A DNA stretch of 64,000 nucleotides from Sphingomonas sp. SRS2. GTDB taxonomy: Bacteria > Pseudomonadota > Alphaproteobacteria > Sphingomonadales > Sphingomonadaceae. The notes under the pieces were generated by a model. The model saw nothing but the letters and a program-made list of their open reading frames with translations, made no database searches and was not told the origin of the DNA. The position numbers and the translations under genes were made by a program. The first letter of the stretch is position 1, and each line of letters opens with the position of its first letter. The stretch is from the NCBI RefSeq assembly GCF_000971055.1, contig NZ_LARW01000092.1, positions 1 through 64,000 on the forward strand, in the 5' to 3' direction. Below, piece by piece: positions 8,274-17,964 of the stretch.

Positions 8274-9551
8274 TTACGGCCGCAACTGCCCGGTACCGCG
8301 CACCAGCCACTTATAGGTTGTCAGCCCCTCGAGCGCGACCGGGCCGCGTGCGTGGAGCCGCCCTGTCGAGATGCCGATCTCCGCGCCCAGCCCGAATTCA
8401 CCGCCATCGGCGAACTGGGTGGAGGCGTTGTGCATCACGATCGCGCTGTCGACGCCAGTCAGGAAGCGGTCGGCGGTGGGCTGATCCTCGGTGACGATCG
8501 CGTCGGTGTGGTGCGAACTGTGGCGGGCGATGTGCGCCATCGCGCCCGCAACCCCATCGACCAGCGCGACCGAGACGATGCTGTCGAGATATTCACAGTC
8601 CCAGTCGGCATCCGCGGCGGGCTTGACCCGCGCGTCGAGCGCCAGCGCGGCGGCGTCGCCGCGCACCTCGCAACCCGCGTCGATCAGCGCCGCGACGATC
8701 GGCGCAGGCGCGGCATAGGCGCGGTCGATCAGCAACGTCTCGGTCGCGCCGCATACCCCGGTGCGGCGCATCTTGGCGTTGACCGCGAGCGGCAGCGCCT
8801 TGGCCGGATCAGCGGCGCGATCGACGTAGAGATGAACGATACCGTCGAGATGGGCGAGCACAGGCACCCGCGCCTCGTCCTGCACCCGCGCGACCAGGCT
8901 CTTGCCGCCGCGCGGCACGATGATGTCGATCAGCCCCTGCGCCTTCAGCATCGCGCCGACGGCGGCGCGATCGATGATGGGGACGAGCTGGATCGCATCC
9001 TCGGGCAGGCCGGCGGCGCGCACGCCCGCGATCATCGCGGCATGGATCGCGCGGTTGCTGCCCACCGCTTCCGATCCGCCCCGCAATATGCAGGCATTGC
9101 CCGACATTAGCGACAGCGCGCCGGCGTCGGCGGTGACGTTGGGCCGGCTTTCAAAGATGATGCCGATCACGCCCAGCGGCACGCGGACGCGCTGAAGGAC
9201 CAGGCCATTGGGCCGGCTGCTCTCGTCGATCATCCGCCCGACAGGATCGGGCAGGCTGGCAACGGCTTCGAGGCCCGCCGCCATCCCCTCGATCCGCGCG
9301 GGATTAAGCGTCAGCCGGTCGATCATTGCGCCCGTCAGGCCATTGGCCTGCGCGCGCGAGACATCCTCGCCGTTGGCCGCCAGGATCGAATCGGCCTGCG
9401 CGCGGATCGCGCCCGCCGCTTCCATCAGCGCCTTCGCCTTGTCCGCCGTCGGGATGCCGGCCAGCACCTGTGCGGCGGCGCGCGCGCGGGCGCCCATCTC
9501 CGCGATCAGGGCAGAGGCGTCGGTGGGCAGGATGGCAACGGCTTCGGTCAT
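8274..9551 (-). CDS. proA: Glutamate-5-semialdehyde dehydrogenase (gamma-glutamyl phosphate reductase)
   Basis: A 425-residue protein, the usual family length, starting MTEAVAIL at 9551; a Met 14 codons upstream is less likely. It catalyses NADPH reduction of gamma-glutamyl phosphate to glutamate semialdehyde, the second step of proline synthesis. Signatures include [16 protein letters not shown], the ILRGGSEA cofactor region, and the catalytic cysteine in [10 protein letters not shown]. The closing motif [27 protein letters not shown] is typical of ProA; only part is quoted as a pattern: GAEIGIST and HARGPV. proB is not adjacent, so the pathway genes are split. The 3' end lies 55 bases from the molybdoprotein gene. 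Confidence 0.95.
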   Translation of the reverse strand: MTEAVAILPTDASALIAEMGARARAAAQVLAGIPTADKAKALMEAAGAIRAQADSILAANGEDVSRAQANGLTGAMIDRLTLNPARIEGMAAGLEAVASLPDPVGRMIDESSRPNGLVLQRVRVPLGVIGIIFESRPNVTADAGALSLMSGNACILRGGSEAVGSNRAIHAAMIAGVRAAGLPEDAIQLVPIIDRAAVGAMLKAQGLIDIIVPRGGKSLVARVQDEARVPVLAHLDGIVHLYVDRAADPAKALPLAVNAKMRRTGVCGATETLLIDRAYAAPAPIVAALIDAGCEVRGDAAALALDARVKPAADADWDCEYLDSIVSVALVDGVAGAMAHIARHSSHHTDAIVTEDQPTADRFLTGVDSAIVMHNASTQFADGGEFGLGAEIGISTGRLHARGPVALEGLTTYKWLVRGTGQLRP

Positions 9552-9628
9552 GGTCCGCGCCCTAGCACCTCGGCGCTTTTGGCTAAACCCCACTCGCGCT
9601 TCATCGACGGCAATGCTAGCTTTGCGTC

Positions 9629-10708
9629 ATGTCGGGGGAATTCGAAGCCGTCGCCGATGTCGCCACCGGGGCTCTCGCCGCACAAGCGGTCGATGGCGCA
9701 GGTGGAAGCCGGCAGGACGGGCACGGACAAAACTGTCTCAACTGCGACGCGGCGCTGATCGGACCGCATTGTCATCGCTGCGGGCAATCGGCGCATATCC
9801 ACCGCACCGCCGGGGCGCTGTTCCACGATATCGCCCATGGCGTCTTCCATTTTGAAGGGCGCACCTGGCACACAATCCCGCTGCTGTTCTGGCGGCCAGG
9901 CGAACTGACCCGCCGTTATGTTCAGGGCGAGCGGAGGCGGTTCGTCTCGCCGATGGCGTTGTTCCTCTTCTCGGTCTTCCTGATGGTCGCGGTGTTCGCC
10001 ATGGTCGGGGGGCCGTTCATGAACCCCGGGGACGCCACGTCGGTAGCCAAGGCGCGCACCGACGCCGCCAATGATCTCGTCACGCTCGAACGCAGGATCG
10101 ACGGGTTAAGGGCCGAGAAGAAGGCGCTCCAAGCGAAGGGACAGAGTGCGGCAAAGATCAACGGGCAACTCAATGATCTGGCTTCGGAGGAAGCTGGCCT
10201 CCGGCTGATCACCAAGGGCGTGCTGACGCCCGCGGTGAAAAGCGAACCGATCGATGTCGAGAAGGCTGGGCTGAAGACGGGTATTCCCGGGGTCGATCAG
10301 ATTATCAGCCACGCCGCCGCGAATCCCGAACTGACCGCCTACAAGCTTCAGTCGAGCGCCTATAAATTCTCCTGGGCACTGATCCCGATCTCGCTGCCGT
10401 TTATCTGGCTGTTGTTCATGTTCCGGCGCGACGTGGGCATGTACGACCATGCGATCTTCGCGACCTATTCGCTGTCGGCGATGACGCTGATGGTGGTCGC
10501 GCTCAGCGTCGCCGCGGCGCTCGGCGTCTGGGCCTCGCTGATCTGGCTGACCCTGCTGATCTTCCCGCCCTGGCATATGTATCGCCAGTTGAAGGATGCC
10601 TATCGCCTCGGCTGGTGGGGCGCGTGGTGGAGGATGTGGATGCTGATCTTCGCCGCCTACACCTCGGCGCTGATCTTCTTCATCTTCCTCGTCGCGATGG
10701 GGGCGTGA
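9629..10708 (+). CDS. DUF3667 domain-containing membrane protein
   Basis: A 359-residue protein with an N-terminal zinc-ribbon-like pair, CLNCDAALIGPHCHRCG (about residues 36-52), then the DUF3667 core: FHDIAHGVFHFEGRTW and a hydrophobic segment following RRRFVSPMALFLFSVF. A basic, coiled-coil-like soluble stretch (about residues 145-190) precedes three to four C-terminal membrane helices. Function is unknown for the family. It diverges from proA, with starts 77 bases apart. Confidence 0.85.
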   Translation: MSGEFEAVADVATGALAAQAVDGAGGSRQDGHGQNCLNCDAALIGPHCHRCGQSAHIHRTAGALFHDIAHGVFHFEGRTWHTIPLLFWRPGELTRRYVQGERRRFVSPMALFLFSVFLMVAVFAMVGGPFMNPGDATSVAKARTDAANDLVTLERRIDGLRAEKKALQAKGQSAAKINGQLNDLASEEAGLRLITKGVLTPAVKSEPIDVEKAGLKTGIPGVDQIISHAAANPELTAYKLQSSAYKFSWALIPISLPFIWLLFMFRRDVGMYDHAIFATYSLSAMTLMVVALSVAAALGVWASLIWLTLLIFPPWHMYRQLKDAYRLGWWGAWWRMWMLIFAAYTSALIFFIFLVAMGA

Positions 10709-10757
10709 CAGGCGGGACCGTCAGACACGTCATCACGGGGAAAAATGAGATGTCGTG

Positions 10758-11099
10758 CTATTTCGGCAGGCGGCACGTCGGCAGTTTGAGCGTCGCCAGA
10801 TCCTTGCAGGGGCGGACCTGCACCGATCCGTCGAGGCCAATGAACGCGCCGTAAGTTGCGCCGCGATCACAGCTCACCGTCCACATTTCGAGATTTTTAT
10901 ATGGCCCCTGATAGGCCACCGGGCCGATCCGCCGGCAATATTGGTTACCATCGAGCACTGCGCGGCGCAGCACCGCGCGCTGGCGATATTCCGGCAGTTT
11001 CTTGAGCTGGTCGCTGAAATCATTCTTCAGCGCCACCGCGGGGCCGCCAGCGAACAGGATGGGGACGAGGGCGACGAGCAGGGCGGAGGCGATCTTCAT
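10758..11099 (-). CDS. Secreted small protein, unknown function
   Basis: A 113-residue protein starting MKIASALLVAL at 11099 (an in-frame ATG at 11111 would add MDTV). The first 25 residues are a Sec signal peptide ending near AVA. The mature part has four cysteines (in NQYCRR, TVSCDRG, VRPCKD and LPTCRL) which could form two disulfides, a YGAFIGLDGSVQVRPC segment and a basic end. It is probably periplasmic. I recognise no named family. It lies downstream of the DUF1328 gene but a hairpin separates them. Confidence 0.65.
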   Translation of the reverse strand: MKIASALLVALVPILFAGGPAVALKNDFSDQLKKLPEYRQRAVLRRAVLDGNQYCRRIGPVAYQGPYKNLEMWTVSCDRGATYGAFIGLDGSVQVRPCKDLATLKLPTCRLPK

Positions 11100-11120
11100 G
11101 ACAGTGTCCATAAACGAACA

Positions 11121-11150
11121 GGGCCGCGCCGCACAGGTGCGACGCGGCCC
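11121..11150 (-). terminator. Terminator of the DUF1328 gene
   Basis: GGGCCGCG (11121-11128) and CGCGGCCC (11143-11150) form an eight-base stem. Read leftward it is followed by a T-rich TGTTCGTTT, as expected for a minus-strand terminator just beyond the DUF1328 stop codon at 11168. Confidence 0.6.
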
Positions 11151-11167
11151 ATCACGCAACGAAACGT

Positions 11168-11350
11168 CTATACGGCGTCGCGAATCTTCTTGCCCGCGAA
11201 CAGCGCGAGCAGCGCGAAGATGATGAACAGGGCGATCGCGATGAAGAACAGTATCTTGGCGATGCCCACAAAAGCGCCGCCCACGCCGCCGAAACCCAAT
11301 GCGCCCAGCGCGAGCCCGACCACCAGAAAGATAAGCGCCCATTTCAGCAT
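11168..11350 (-). CDS. DUF1328 family small membrane protein
   Basis: A 60-residue protein starting [12 protein letters not shown] with two hydrophobic helices separated by a GFGGVGG turn, and the basic ending GKKIRDAV. This is the standard length and pattern of the DUF1328 (YtjA) family, small membrane proteins often induced by stress. AGGAG lies about nine bases before the ATG. A clear EcfG-type promoter is placed 33 bases upstream, so it should belong to the general stress regulon. A separate terminator follows, making it a single-gene unit. Confidence 0.88.
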   Translation of the reverse strand: MLKWALIFLVVGLALGALGFGGVGGAFVGIAKILFFIAIALFIIFALLALFAGKKIRDAV

Positions 11351-11382
11351 CGAGATCACTCCTGTTGAATATTGGAGGCTGA

Positions 11383-11407
11383 AACGGGTGGGTTGGCTTT
11401 GGGTTCC
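11383..11407 (-). promoter_or_regulatory. EcfG (general stress) promoter for DUF1328
   Basis: On the minus strand: GGAAC (11407-11403), a 16-base spacer, and CGTT (11386-11383), an exact match to the alphaproteobacterial EcfG consensus GGAAC-N16/17-CGTT. It lies 33 bases upstream of the DUF1328 start codon. Confidence 0.75.
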
Positions 11408-11483
11408 ATTAGGTTGGATGGCGTAACAAATACGGTCCCGGGCAGCGCCTGGCCCACGCCTTCGAGGGAACGGCGATCGAGGG

Positions 11484-11774
11484 CTATTCCCCCGGCGCGC
11501 GTGCCTTGATCGCCAGCGCATGAATCTTGTCGCGTAGCAGATCGGCCAGCGCGCTGTTGACTGCGCGCTGGCGGGCGACCCGGTTGAGGCCGGCGAACTG
11601 CGGACACTCGATTTCGACGGTGAAATGGCTCTCGCCGGACCCGTCATGCCCCGCATGGCCGCGATGCTTTTCGCTGTCGTCGATCACGGCGAGCCGCGAT
11701 GGCGACAGCGCCGCTTCGAGTAGGCGGTAAATTTCGGCCGCAACGGGGCCGACTCCGGTGGGAAGTTCGCTCAT
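11484..11774 (-). CDS. bolA: BolA family protein
   Basis: A 96-residue protein with the BolA/KH-like fold pattern: an N-terminal helix ([14 protein letters not shown]), a strand [26 protein letters not shown] carrying the conserved HxGH and SHF, and a C-terminal helix [22 protein letters not shown]. Family members bind monothiol glutaredoxins through a shared Fe-S cluster and act in iron regulation or Fe-S transfer. The start at 11774 is close to and divergent from the J-domain gene at 11812. No glutaredoxin gene is adjacent. Confidence 0.92.
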   Translation of the reverse strand: MSELPTGVGPVAAEIYRLLEAALSPSRLAVIDDSEKHRGHAGHDGSGESHFTVEIECPQFAGLNRVARQRAVNSALADLLRDKIHALAIKARAPGE

Positions 11775-11811
11775 TCGCCCTATATAGGGGCAAGGAAGAA
11801 AGAGGCGAGAC

Positions 11812-12414
11812 TTGAGCGAAGACTTTGCGGCCCGGCGGGCGCGGACCCGGTTTCACGGGCGGATAGACGATGCGCGCAATGCCTGCATGCACCCCGGTTG
11901 CGATCAGCCGGGTGAGTTTCGCGCACCTGCGGCAGAAGGGCGGCGATCCGGATTCGACGGACCAGGCAACTGGCGCTGGTTCTGCCTTGACCATGTCCGT
12001 GCCTTCAACAGCGGTTATAATTTCTTCGAGGGGATGAGCCCGGACGAGATCGAGGCACAGCAGACTCCCTATGCCGGATGGGAGCGCGAAACCCGTGCCT
12101 TTTCCGCCGGCGCCGGGGACAAGCCGCGCTGGGCCGATTTCGTCGATCCCCTTGATGCGATCGGCGCGAAGTTCGCACGGGCCGTCGACCGCGAGCGTCA
12201 GGACGGGCGGCCCCTGTCGGATGGCGACCGCCGTGCTCTGAAGGTGCTGGGATTGGGCCAGGAGGCCGATCGCCGGGCGCTTCGCTCGCGCTATGCCGAA
12301 CTGGTCCGCCGCTATCATCCCGACCGGAATGGAGGCGACCGCAGCCACGAGAAGGCTTTGCAGGACGTGATTTCGGCTTATACGCAGCTCAAAGCCCGTC
12401 CTGCCTTCGCATGA
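11812..12414 (+). CDS. J domain-containing protein (DnaJ-like co-chaperone)
   Basis: A 200-residue protein with a probable TTG start at 11812, preceded by AGAGG. The C-terminal 60 residues are a J domain, with helix II/III and the diagnostic HPD in [10 protein letters not shown] (about residues 161-170). The N-terminal part contains the spaced motif [15 protein letters not shown] and [11 protein letters not shown], which look like a degenerate zinc site, and [13 protein letters not shown]. It likely recruits an Hsp70 (DnaK) to a client. It is 31 bases upstream of cobS and in the same direction. This gene is often next to cobS in alphaproteobacteria, so its client may be the CobS/CobT complex; that link is inference. 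Confidence 0.88.
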   Translation: MSEDFAARRARTRFHGRIDDARNACMHPGCDQPGEFRAPAAEGRRSGFDGPGNWRWFCLDHVRAFNSGYNFFEGMSPDEIEAQQTPYAGWERETRAFSAGAGDKPRWADFVDPLDAIGAKFARAVDRERQDGRPLSDGDRRALKVLGLGQEADRRALRSRYAELVRRYHPDRNGGDRSHEKALQDVISAYTQLKARPAFA

Positions 12415-12445
12415 GCAGCATAACGATCCGCATAAGGTTCCCGTC

Positions 12446-13450
12446 ATGACCGACCTGTCCAACGTCCAGCCCGACAGCCGCACCGACACGGTGCTGGACG
12501 CACCCGACCGCATGGTGAAGGTGCGCGAGGTCTTCGGCATCGACAGCGACATGGAAGTGCCCGCTTTTTCCGAGTCCGACGAGCGTGTGCCCGATTTCGA
12601 TCCGGCCTATGTGTTCGATCCGGACACCACCCTCGCGATCGCGGCGGGCTTCGCGCATAATCGGCGGGTGATGGTCCAGGGCTATCACGGCACCGGTAAG
12701 TCGAGCCATATCGAGCAGGTCGCGGCCCGCCTGAAGTGGCCGTGTATCCGCATCAATCTCGACGCGCATATCAGCCGCATCGATCTGGTCGGCCGAGATG
12801 CGATCGTGCTGCGCGATGGCCAGCAGATCACCGAATTCCGCGAAGGCCTGCTCCCCTGGGCTCTGCAGACGCCGACCGCTCTGGTGTTTGACGAATATGA
12901 CGCGGGCCGCCCCGATGTGATGTTCGTGATCCAGCGCGTGCTGGAAACCGAAGGCAAGCTAACCCTGCTCGATCAGAACCGGGTTATCCGCCCGAACCCC
13001 TGGTTCCGGCTGTTTTCTACCGCGAACACGGTCGGGCTGGGCGACACTAGCGGGCTCTATCATGGCACCCAGCAGATCAATCAGGGCCAGATGGACCGCT
13101 GGAACATCGTCGTCACGCTCAACTATCTGCCGGCGGCGACTGAGGCGCAGATCGTCCTCGCCAAGTCGGGCGAATATGACAAGCCGGAGGGCAAGAAGGT
13201 CGTCGATAATATGGTGAAGGTGGCCGATCTCACCCGCCAGGGCTTCATGGCCGGCGACATTTCGACGGTGATGAGTCCCCGGACCGTCATAAGCTGGGCG
13301 CAGAATGCGCTGATCTTCAACGATGTCGGCTTCGCCTTCCGCCTGTCCTTCCTCAACAAGTGCGACGAGAGCGAGCGCACGCTGGTCGCCGAATATTATC
13401 AGCGGGTGTTCGGCAAGGATCTGCCGGAGAGCGTCGTCGGAAAGGCATGA
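12446..13450 (+). CDS. cobS: Cobaltochelatase subunit CobS (AAA+ ATPase)
   Basis: A 334-residue MoxR-class AAA+ protein. Walker A is [10 protein letters not shown] (about residues 78-87), Walker B is [13 protein letters not shown] (near 147), and a sensor motif lies in [18 protein letters not shown]. In aerobic cobalamin synthesis, CobS and CobT form the ATPase part of the cobaltochelatase that loads cobalt into hydrogenobyrinate diamide with CobN. No other cobalamin gene is visible in the window, so a more general MoxR/von Willebrand chaperone role is possible. Its stop overlaps the next gene's start. Confidence 0.93.
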   Translation: MTDLSNVQPDSRTDTVLDAPDRMVKVREVFGIDSDMEVPAFSESDERVPDFDPAYVFDPDTTLAIAAGFAHNRRVMVQGYHGTGKSSHIEQVAARLKWPCIRINLDAHISRIDLVGRDAIVLRDGQQITEFREGLLPWALQTPTALVFDEYDAGRPDVMFVIQRVLETEGKLTLLDQNRVIRPNPWFRLFSTANTVGLGDTSGLYHGTQQINQGQMDRWNIVVTLNYLPAATEAQIVLAKSGEYDKPEGKKVVDNMVKVADLTRQGFMAGDISTVMSPRTVISWAQNALIFNDVGFAFRLSFLNKCDESERTLVAEYYQRVFGKDLPESVVGKA

Positions 13451-14217
13451 TGAGCGATATGTCGCCTCTCCTGCCGCTCGAGGGCGGATTCAACCTTCGC
13501 GATATGGGCGGCTACCGGACGGCCGATGGCCGCACCGTCAAGCGGGGCATGTTGTTCCGTTCGGGGGTGATGTCGTTGCTGACCGAAGCCGACGAGGCGC
13601 ATCTCGCGGGGCTCGGCATCGCGACGGTCTGCGACTTGCGACGCCCCGGCGAACGCAAACGCGATCCGACCCGCTGGTGCGAACCGGCCGGCGCTTTCTA
13701 CTGGTCGCGCGACTATAGCGAATCGAGCGGCGTGCTGGGCGAGTTGCTGCGTGGCGCGGTGCCGAACGCCGAACGCATGCGCGAGATGATGATAGATCTC
13801 TATCGCGAGATCCTCGTCGATCATGCGCCTTCCTATCGCTTCCTGTTCGACCGGCTGGCGAACGGCCATGTGCCGCTGCTGTTCAACTGCTCGGCAGGCA
13901 AGGACCGGACCGGGGTAGGCGCGGCGCTTATTCTGGCGGTGCTGGGCGTGGAGCGTTCGGCGATCGTCGAGGATTATCTGCTGACCAATCGCTTTGCCGA
14001 TTTCGACCGGCTGCTCGCAAGCGGGGGCGCCGGGATCGGCCGCTATAGCGAGATCGATCCGGCGGTGTTGCAGCCTCTGTTTGCCGCCGACGGCGCCTAT
14101 CTCGACACCGCCTTCGACAGTCTCGATCGCGATCATGGCGGAATCGACGCCTATCTGGCGACGATCGGCGTCGATGACGCCGCGAAAACCCGCTTGCGCG
14201 AGTTGCTGCTCGACTGA
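13447..14217 (+). CDS. Tyrosine/serine protein phosphatase family protein inserted between cobS and cobT
   Basis: A 256-residue protein of the tyrosine phosphatase 3 / DSP-like family. The N-terminal [14 protein letters not shown] and [15 protein letters not shown] motifs and the catalytic P-loop C-SAGKD-R-TG (Cys148, Arg154) are complete, with Asp available in the following DEDYLL-like region. It should hydrolyse phosphotyrosine, phosphoserine or a phosphoinositide-like substrate in the cytoplasm. Starts at ATG 13447 or 13450 overlap the cobS stop (ATGA), and its own stop overlaps the cobT start (TGATG), so it is translationally coupled to both. That placement suggests a functional tie, but no target is evident. 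Confidence 0.9.
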   Translation: MMSDMSPLLPLEGGFNLRDMGGYRTADGRTVKRGMLFRSGVMSLLTEADEAHLAGLGIATVCDLRRPGERKRDPTRWCEPAGAFYWSRDYSESSGVLGELLRGAVPNAERMREMMIDLYREILVDHAPSYRFLFDRLANGHVPLLFNCSAGKDRTGVGAALILAVLGVERSAIVEDYLLTNRFADFDRLLASGGAGIGRYSEIDPAVLQPLFAADGAYLDTAFDSLDRDHGGIDAYLATIGVDDAAKTRLRELLLD

Positions 14218-16055
14218 TGGCCGAACAGTCGCCCATCGAAAGCTTTCGCCTTGTCCTTGGCGGTACCGCCAGGGCGATGGCGCACGAGCCCGAACTCGAA
14301 CTGAATTTCACGGCCGAAGCACCCTCGGCATCGTACAAGCAAATCCGCGTGCGGATGCCGCCGCGCAACCTGCCCGCGCAGGCGGTGGCCGAGGCACGCG
14401 GTTTCGCGGACGGCTTCGCGCTGAAGATGCGTCATCATGATCAGGCGATCCATGATCGTACCGCTCCCGCCGAGCCGGTCGCGCGCGCGGTGCATGACGC
14501 GGTCGAGCAGGCTCGGGTCGAGGCGATCGGATCCCGCGCGATGGCCGGCGTGCGCGCCAATCTTGGTCAGGCGCTGGAGATGCGGCTGCGTTCCGATCCG
14601 CTGGTGCGCGCCCGGGTACGCGAGGAAGTGCCGCTGTCCACCGCGGTCGGCCTGCTGGTGCGCCAGCGGCTGACCGGCGAAGCGCCTCCCGAGATCGCCG
14701 AGGCGGGATTGTCGCTGGTCCGCGACTGGATCGAGGAGAAGGCGGGCAGGGATCTCGATGCGCTCGAAATGGCGTTCGACGATCAGGCGGCCTTTGCGAA
14801 GCTGGTCGGCCGGCTGCTCGAAGATCTCGATCTGACTCAGGGCGAACAGATGCCCGAGACCGATCCCGAGACCGGCGATAACGACGAAGGCGAGGAGCAG
14901 GACGAGGGCCAGGACCAGCAGGACGAAGGCGAGGAGGCCGGCGGTTCGAGCGATTCGGAGGTCGAGACCCGCGCGGAACAGTCCGAGGGCGGCGACGAGG
15001 ATGGCGAACAGCGCCAGCTCGACCAGAGCGACGCCTCCGACATGGACAGCGACTTCGGCGATGACGGGGAAGAGGGGATGATGCCGGTGCGGCCCAACCG
15101 GCCGATGTCCGATCTGCCGCCGGGCTTCGATTACCACGCCTATACCAGCCAATATGACGAGGAGATCGCCGCCACCGAGCTGTGCGACGAGGAAGAGCTG
15201 ACGCGGCTGCGCGCCTATCTCGATCAGCAGCTCACCCACCTTCAGGGCGCGGTGACGAAGCTCGCCAACCGGCTGCAACGACGGCTGATGGCGCAGCAGA
15301 ACCGCAGTTGGGACTTCGACCAGGAGGAGGGGCTGCTCGATGCGGCGCGGCTCGCCCGTGTCGTGATCAATCCTGCTCATTCGCTGAGCTACAAGATCGA
15401 GCGCGACATCGATTTCCGCGACACGGTGGTGACGCTGCTGATCGATAATTCAGGGTCGATGCGCGGACGGCCGATCTCGATCGCGGCGATCTGTGCCGAT
15501 ATCCTCGCCCGCACGCTCGAACGCTGCGCGGTCAAGACCGAGATATTGGGTTTCACCACCCGCGCCTGGAAGGGCGGCCAATCGCGCGAGGCGTGGCTGG
15601 CGGCGGGGCGTCCGTCCGCGCCGGGCCGGCTCAACGATCTGCGTCACATCGTCTATAAGAAGGCCGACGAGCCCTGGCGGCGCGCGCGCAAGTCGCTTGG
15701 GCTGATGATGCGTGAGGGGCTGCTCAAGGAGAATATCGACGGCGAGGCGTTGCTCTGGGCGCATAGCCGGCTGATCGGGCGGCGCGAGGAGCGCAAGATA
15801 TTGATGGTGATATCGGACGGCGCGCCGGTCGACGATTCGACACTGTCGGTGAACAACGGCTCCTATCTCGAACGGCACCTGCGCCAGATGATCGGCTGGA
15901 TCGAGAATCGCTCCCCGATCGAACTATGCGCGATCGGCATCGGCCATGACGTCACACGCTATTATCAGAAGGCCGTGACGATCATGGACGTCGAGCAGCT
16001 CGGCGGCACGATGGTCGAGCAGCTCGCGGGATTGTTCGATTTAGAGACACGCTAG
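14217..16055 (+). CDS. cobT: Cobaltochelatase subunit CobT (von Willebrand domain)
   Basis: A 612-residue protein in three parts: a helical N-terminal domain, a very acidic middle (about residues 215-290, rich in Asp, Glu and Gln), and a C-terminal von Willebrand factor A domain with the metal-ion-dependent adhesion motif DNSGSMRG (about residue 413) and [11 protein letters not shown]. This is the standard CobT layout. CobT forms the partner ring to CobS and couples ATP hydrolysis to the chelatase. It overlaps the phosphatase stop by one base, so the four genes from the J-domain gene form one operon that ends at the hairpin at 16112. Confidence 0.93.
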   Translation: MAEQSPIESFRLVLGGTARAMAHEPELELNFTAEAPSASYKQIRVRMPPRNLPAQAVAEARGFADGFALKMRHHDQAIHDRTAPAEPVARAVHDAVEQARVEAIGSRAMAGVRANLGQALEMRLRSDPLVRARVREEVPLSTAVGLLVRQRLTGEAPPEIAEAGLSLVRDWIEEKAGRDLDALEMAFDDQAAFAKLVGRLLEDLDLTQGEQMPETDPETGDNDEGEEQDEGQDQQDEGEEAGGSSDSEVETRAEQSEGGDEDGEQRQLDQSDASDMDSDFGDDGEEGMMPVRPNRPMSDLPPGFDYHAYTSQYDEEIAATELCDEEELTRLRAYLDQQLTHLQGAVTKLANRLQRRLMAQQNRSWDFDQEEGLLDAARLARVVINPAHSLSYKIERDIDFRDTVVTLLIDNSGSMRGRPISIAAICADILARTLERCAVKTEILGFTTRAWKGGQSREAWLAAGRPSAPGRLNDLRHIVYKKADEPWRRARKSLGLMMREGLLKENIDGEALLWAHSRLIGRREERKILMVISDGAPVDDSTLSVNNGSYLERHLRQMIGWIENRSPIELCAIGIGHDVTRYYQKAVTIMDVEQLGGTMVEQLAGLFDLETR

Positions 16056-16111
16056 GTGCGTCATGCCAGCCCAGGCTGGCCGCCCAGCATGTGAGGGCTC
16101 AAACAAACGTC

Positions 16112-16151
16112 GAAGGGCCGCCGGCTCCTCCAGCGAGACCGGCGGCCCTTC
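16112..16151 (+). terminator. Hairpin terminator after cobT
   Basis: Perfect 13-base inverted repeat GAAGGGCCGCCGG (16112-16124) and CCGGCGGCCCTTC (16139-16151) with a 14-base loop. There is no run of T residues, only TTCTCCCC. It is convergent with the glycine-zipper gene and probably serves both strands. Confidence 0.65.
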
Positions 16152-16198
16152 TCCCCACAACGCCACGCGGGGAACTGTAATGTGGTGGTCTCGGTCGA

Positions 16199-16606
16199 TC
16201 AGCAGTTGCGGTCGATCGCCCGGCCGGCCAGGGCGCCTACGCCCGCGCCGATGATGGCGCCGGTGGTGCCGTCGCTGCGGTCATAGCGGCCATTGCCGAT
16301 CTCGTTGCCAAGCAGGCCACCCGCAATCGCGCCGAGGATCGTGCCGCCGGTGCCCTTGTCGCGGCAGCGGCCACGATTGTCCCGGCCATAATAGCGGCTG
16401 CGCTCGCCATAGGCGCGGCGCTCGCCATAATAGCGGTCACCCCGATAGCGATCGCCCCGATATTCCCGGCCATAATAGCCGCGGTCGCGGTCGTGACGGA
16501 CCTGCTCATAGCGGCCGCCATAATATTGAGCCTCGGCTGCGACGGGGGCCACAGCCGTGGCGAGGGCCGCAGAAGCAGCGGCGGCCATGAGAAACTTACG
16601 CAACAT
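16199..16606 (-). CDS. Glycine zipper 2TM domain outer-membrane-type protein
   Basis: A 135-residue exported protein. A Sec signal peptide (MLRKFLMAAAASA to about residue 27, ending AEAQ) is followed by a Tyr/Arg/Asp/Gly-rich middle and a C-terminal glycine zipper: TILGAIAGGLLGNEIG and IIGAGVGALAGRAI. RcnB/SlyB-like proteins with this motif insert in the outer membrane and stabilise it. The Arg/Tyr-rich linker may bind peptidoglycan or polysaccharide. Two other glycine-zipper regions in the window suggest a shared envelope theme, but no partner is evident. Confidence 0.85.
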   Translation of the reverse strand: MLRKFLMAAAASAALATAVAPVAAEAQYYGGRYEQVRHDRDRGYYGREYRGDRYRGDRYYGERRAYGERSRYYGRDNRGRCRDKGTGGTILGAIAGGLLGNEIGNGRYDRSDGTTGAIIGAGVGALAGRAIDRNC

Positions 16607-16818
16607 AAAAACCTCCTTGTCTCAACCGCGTGCTCCGCTGTGCGGAACCCGTCGAAACGGCCAACAGGGCCTGATCGATGACGCCCTTATTCCATGAGTC
16701 GCGTGAGCCCTTGCTGAACATGGATGTTGGCGATTGTTCATCTTCGCGGAACGACCGGGACGTCCAGGCGCTGCCAAAGTCCTTGGGAAATCGGCGACGA
16801 ACCGGTATCGGGCGCGCC

Positions 16819-17775
16819 ATGAAGAAGGCGCTGGCCGCATTGCTGTTCTGCCTGGTGCCGGGGTCGGCGGGTTTCCCGCAGGCGGCGAACGTTCCCGTGG
16901 TCGCGACGCCGATCGCGATCGATCCTGACGATCCCGCGCACCGTAAGTTCGGGCGGCTGCGCTATGTGGCGGGCTGGCATCTCACCAGCCGCCAGCGCAA
17001 TTTCGGCGGCTACTCGGCATTGCGGGTTGAGGGCGACCAGATTCTCGCGCTGGCCGATACCGGCGATCATATGCGCTTCCGCCTGTCGCCGGACGGCGTC
17101 CTCAGCGACACCCGCTTCGGTCGGCTGACCATCCTGCCCTCTTATCGCGGCGATCGCGGCGATCGCGATTCGGAATCGATGACCTTCGGCCCCGAGGGCG
17201 ACATCTGGGTCGGCTTTGAACACGGCAACGCGATCCTGCGCTATGCTCCGGAGTTCAAGGAGCTGATCGGAATGGCCTTTCCACCGGCAATGCGGAAATG
17301 GTCGCCCAATTCCGGTGCCGAAGCGATGACGCGGCTCGACGGGGGACGATTCGTCGTCTTCGCGGAGGGGCAGGCAGTCGCCCCGCATGTCCATGCCGCG
17401 CTACTTTTTCCGGGCGATCCGACCAATCCCAAGAATGTCCCTTTCAGCTTCGGCTATCGTCCGCCGCTCGGTTATGTGCCGACCGATGCGCAGCAACTTC
17501 CCGACGGAAGAATCGCGGTGCTCCATCGCCATTTCAGCCTGTTCGAAGGCTTCTGGACCGCCATCGCCCTGGTCGACCCCGCCGCCATCAAACCGGGGGC
17601 AACTGTTACAGGCGAGCTGATCGCGGAGCTCAAACCCCCGCTCAACGTCGACAATATGGAAGGGCTCAGCATCACCCGCGAAGGCGGCAGGACGATGATG
17701 TGGATCATCTCCGACGACAATCAGGTGCCCGTCGAGCGGACGCTGCTGCTCAAGTTCGAGCTGATGGAGCGGTAG
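16819..17775 (+). CDS. Esterase-like activity of phytase family protein, secreted
   Basis: A 318-residue protein starting MKKALAALLFCLVPG, a Sec signal peptide. The rest follows the phytase-like beta-propeller pattern: GGYSALRVEGDQILALADTGD, SESMTFGPEGDIWVGFEHGNAILRY, and near the end NVDNMEGLSI. Family proteins are secreted or periplasmic and act as phosphoesterases or unspecified esterases. The upstream reading frame extends to 16678 but has no signal peptide and no good start. It may follow its own promoter after the glycine-zipper gene. No substrate can be assigned. Confidence 0.85.
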   Translation: MKKALAALLFCLVPGSAGFPQAANVPVVATPIAIDPDDPAHRKFGRLRYVAGWHLTSRQRNFGGYSALRVEGDQILALADTGDHMRFRLSPDGVLSDTRFGRLTILPSYRGDRGDRDSESMTFGPEGDIWVGFEHGNAILRYAPEFKELIGMAFPPAMRKWSPNSGAEAMTRLDGGRFVVFAEGQAVAPHVHAALLFPGDPTNPKNVPFSFGYRPPLGYVPTDAQQLPDGRIAVLHRHFSLFEGFWTAIALVDPAAIKPGATVTGELIAELKPPLNVDNMEGLSITREGGRTMMWIISDDNQVPVERTLLLKFELMER

Positions 17776-17783
17776 CCTTGACC

Positions 17784-17877
17784 CGTCATCCTCGCGAAAG
17801 CGGGGATCAATGGCTGCGGCTCATCCCGCGCAGGCCATCGCTTTCCAAGGAGGCCTACAGCGCGGGAATGAGGAAAA
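17784..17877. repeat. Intergenic palindromic repeat, copy 1
   Basis: Begins with CGTCATCCTCGCGAAAGCGG and contains a second inverted arm ending GCGCGGGAATGAG. The arms match the outer arms of the copies at 27953, 36342, 43085, 45991, 54601 and 56973. It is located just downstream of the phytase-like gene. Confidence 0.55.
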
Positions 17878-17900
17878 TCGAGGCATGATGCCCGAACGCG

Positions 17901-17933
17901 ACAAAGCCGGACCGCGCTGCGATCCGGCTTTGT
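17901..17933 (-). terminator. Terminator hairpin after rpmB
   Basis: ACAAAGCCGGA (17901-17911) and TCCGGCTTTGT (17923-17933), a perfect 11-base stem with an 11-base loop, lying 32 bases beyond the rpmB stop on the minus strand. There is no long T tract. Confidence 0.6.
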
Positions 17934-17964
17934 AATCCGCTACCCCGCCGAAGCGGAGGAAAGA

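Noticed and set aside
7956-9110. A 384-codon plus-strand frame across the molybdoprotein and proA genes
   Set aside because: It is antisense to two well-supported genes and its product has no recognisable domain.
14151-15380. A 409-codon antisense frame inside cobT
   Set aside because: The acidic tract of CobT on the plus strand produces the Leu/Val-rich antisense reading; no family or start site supports it.
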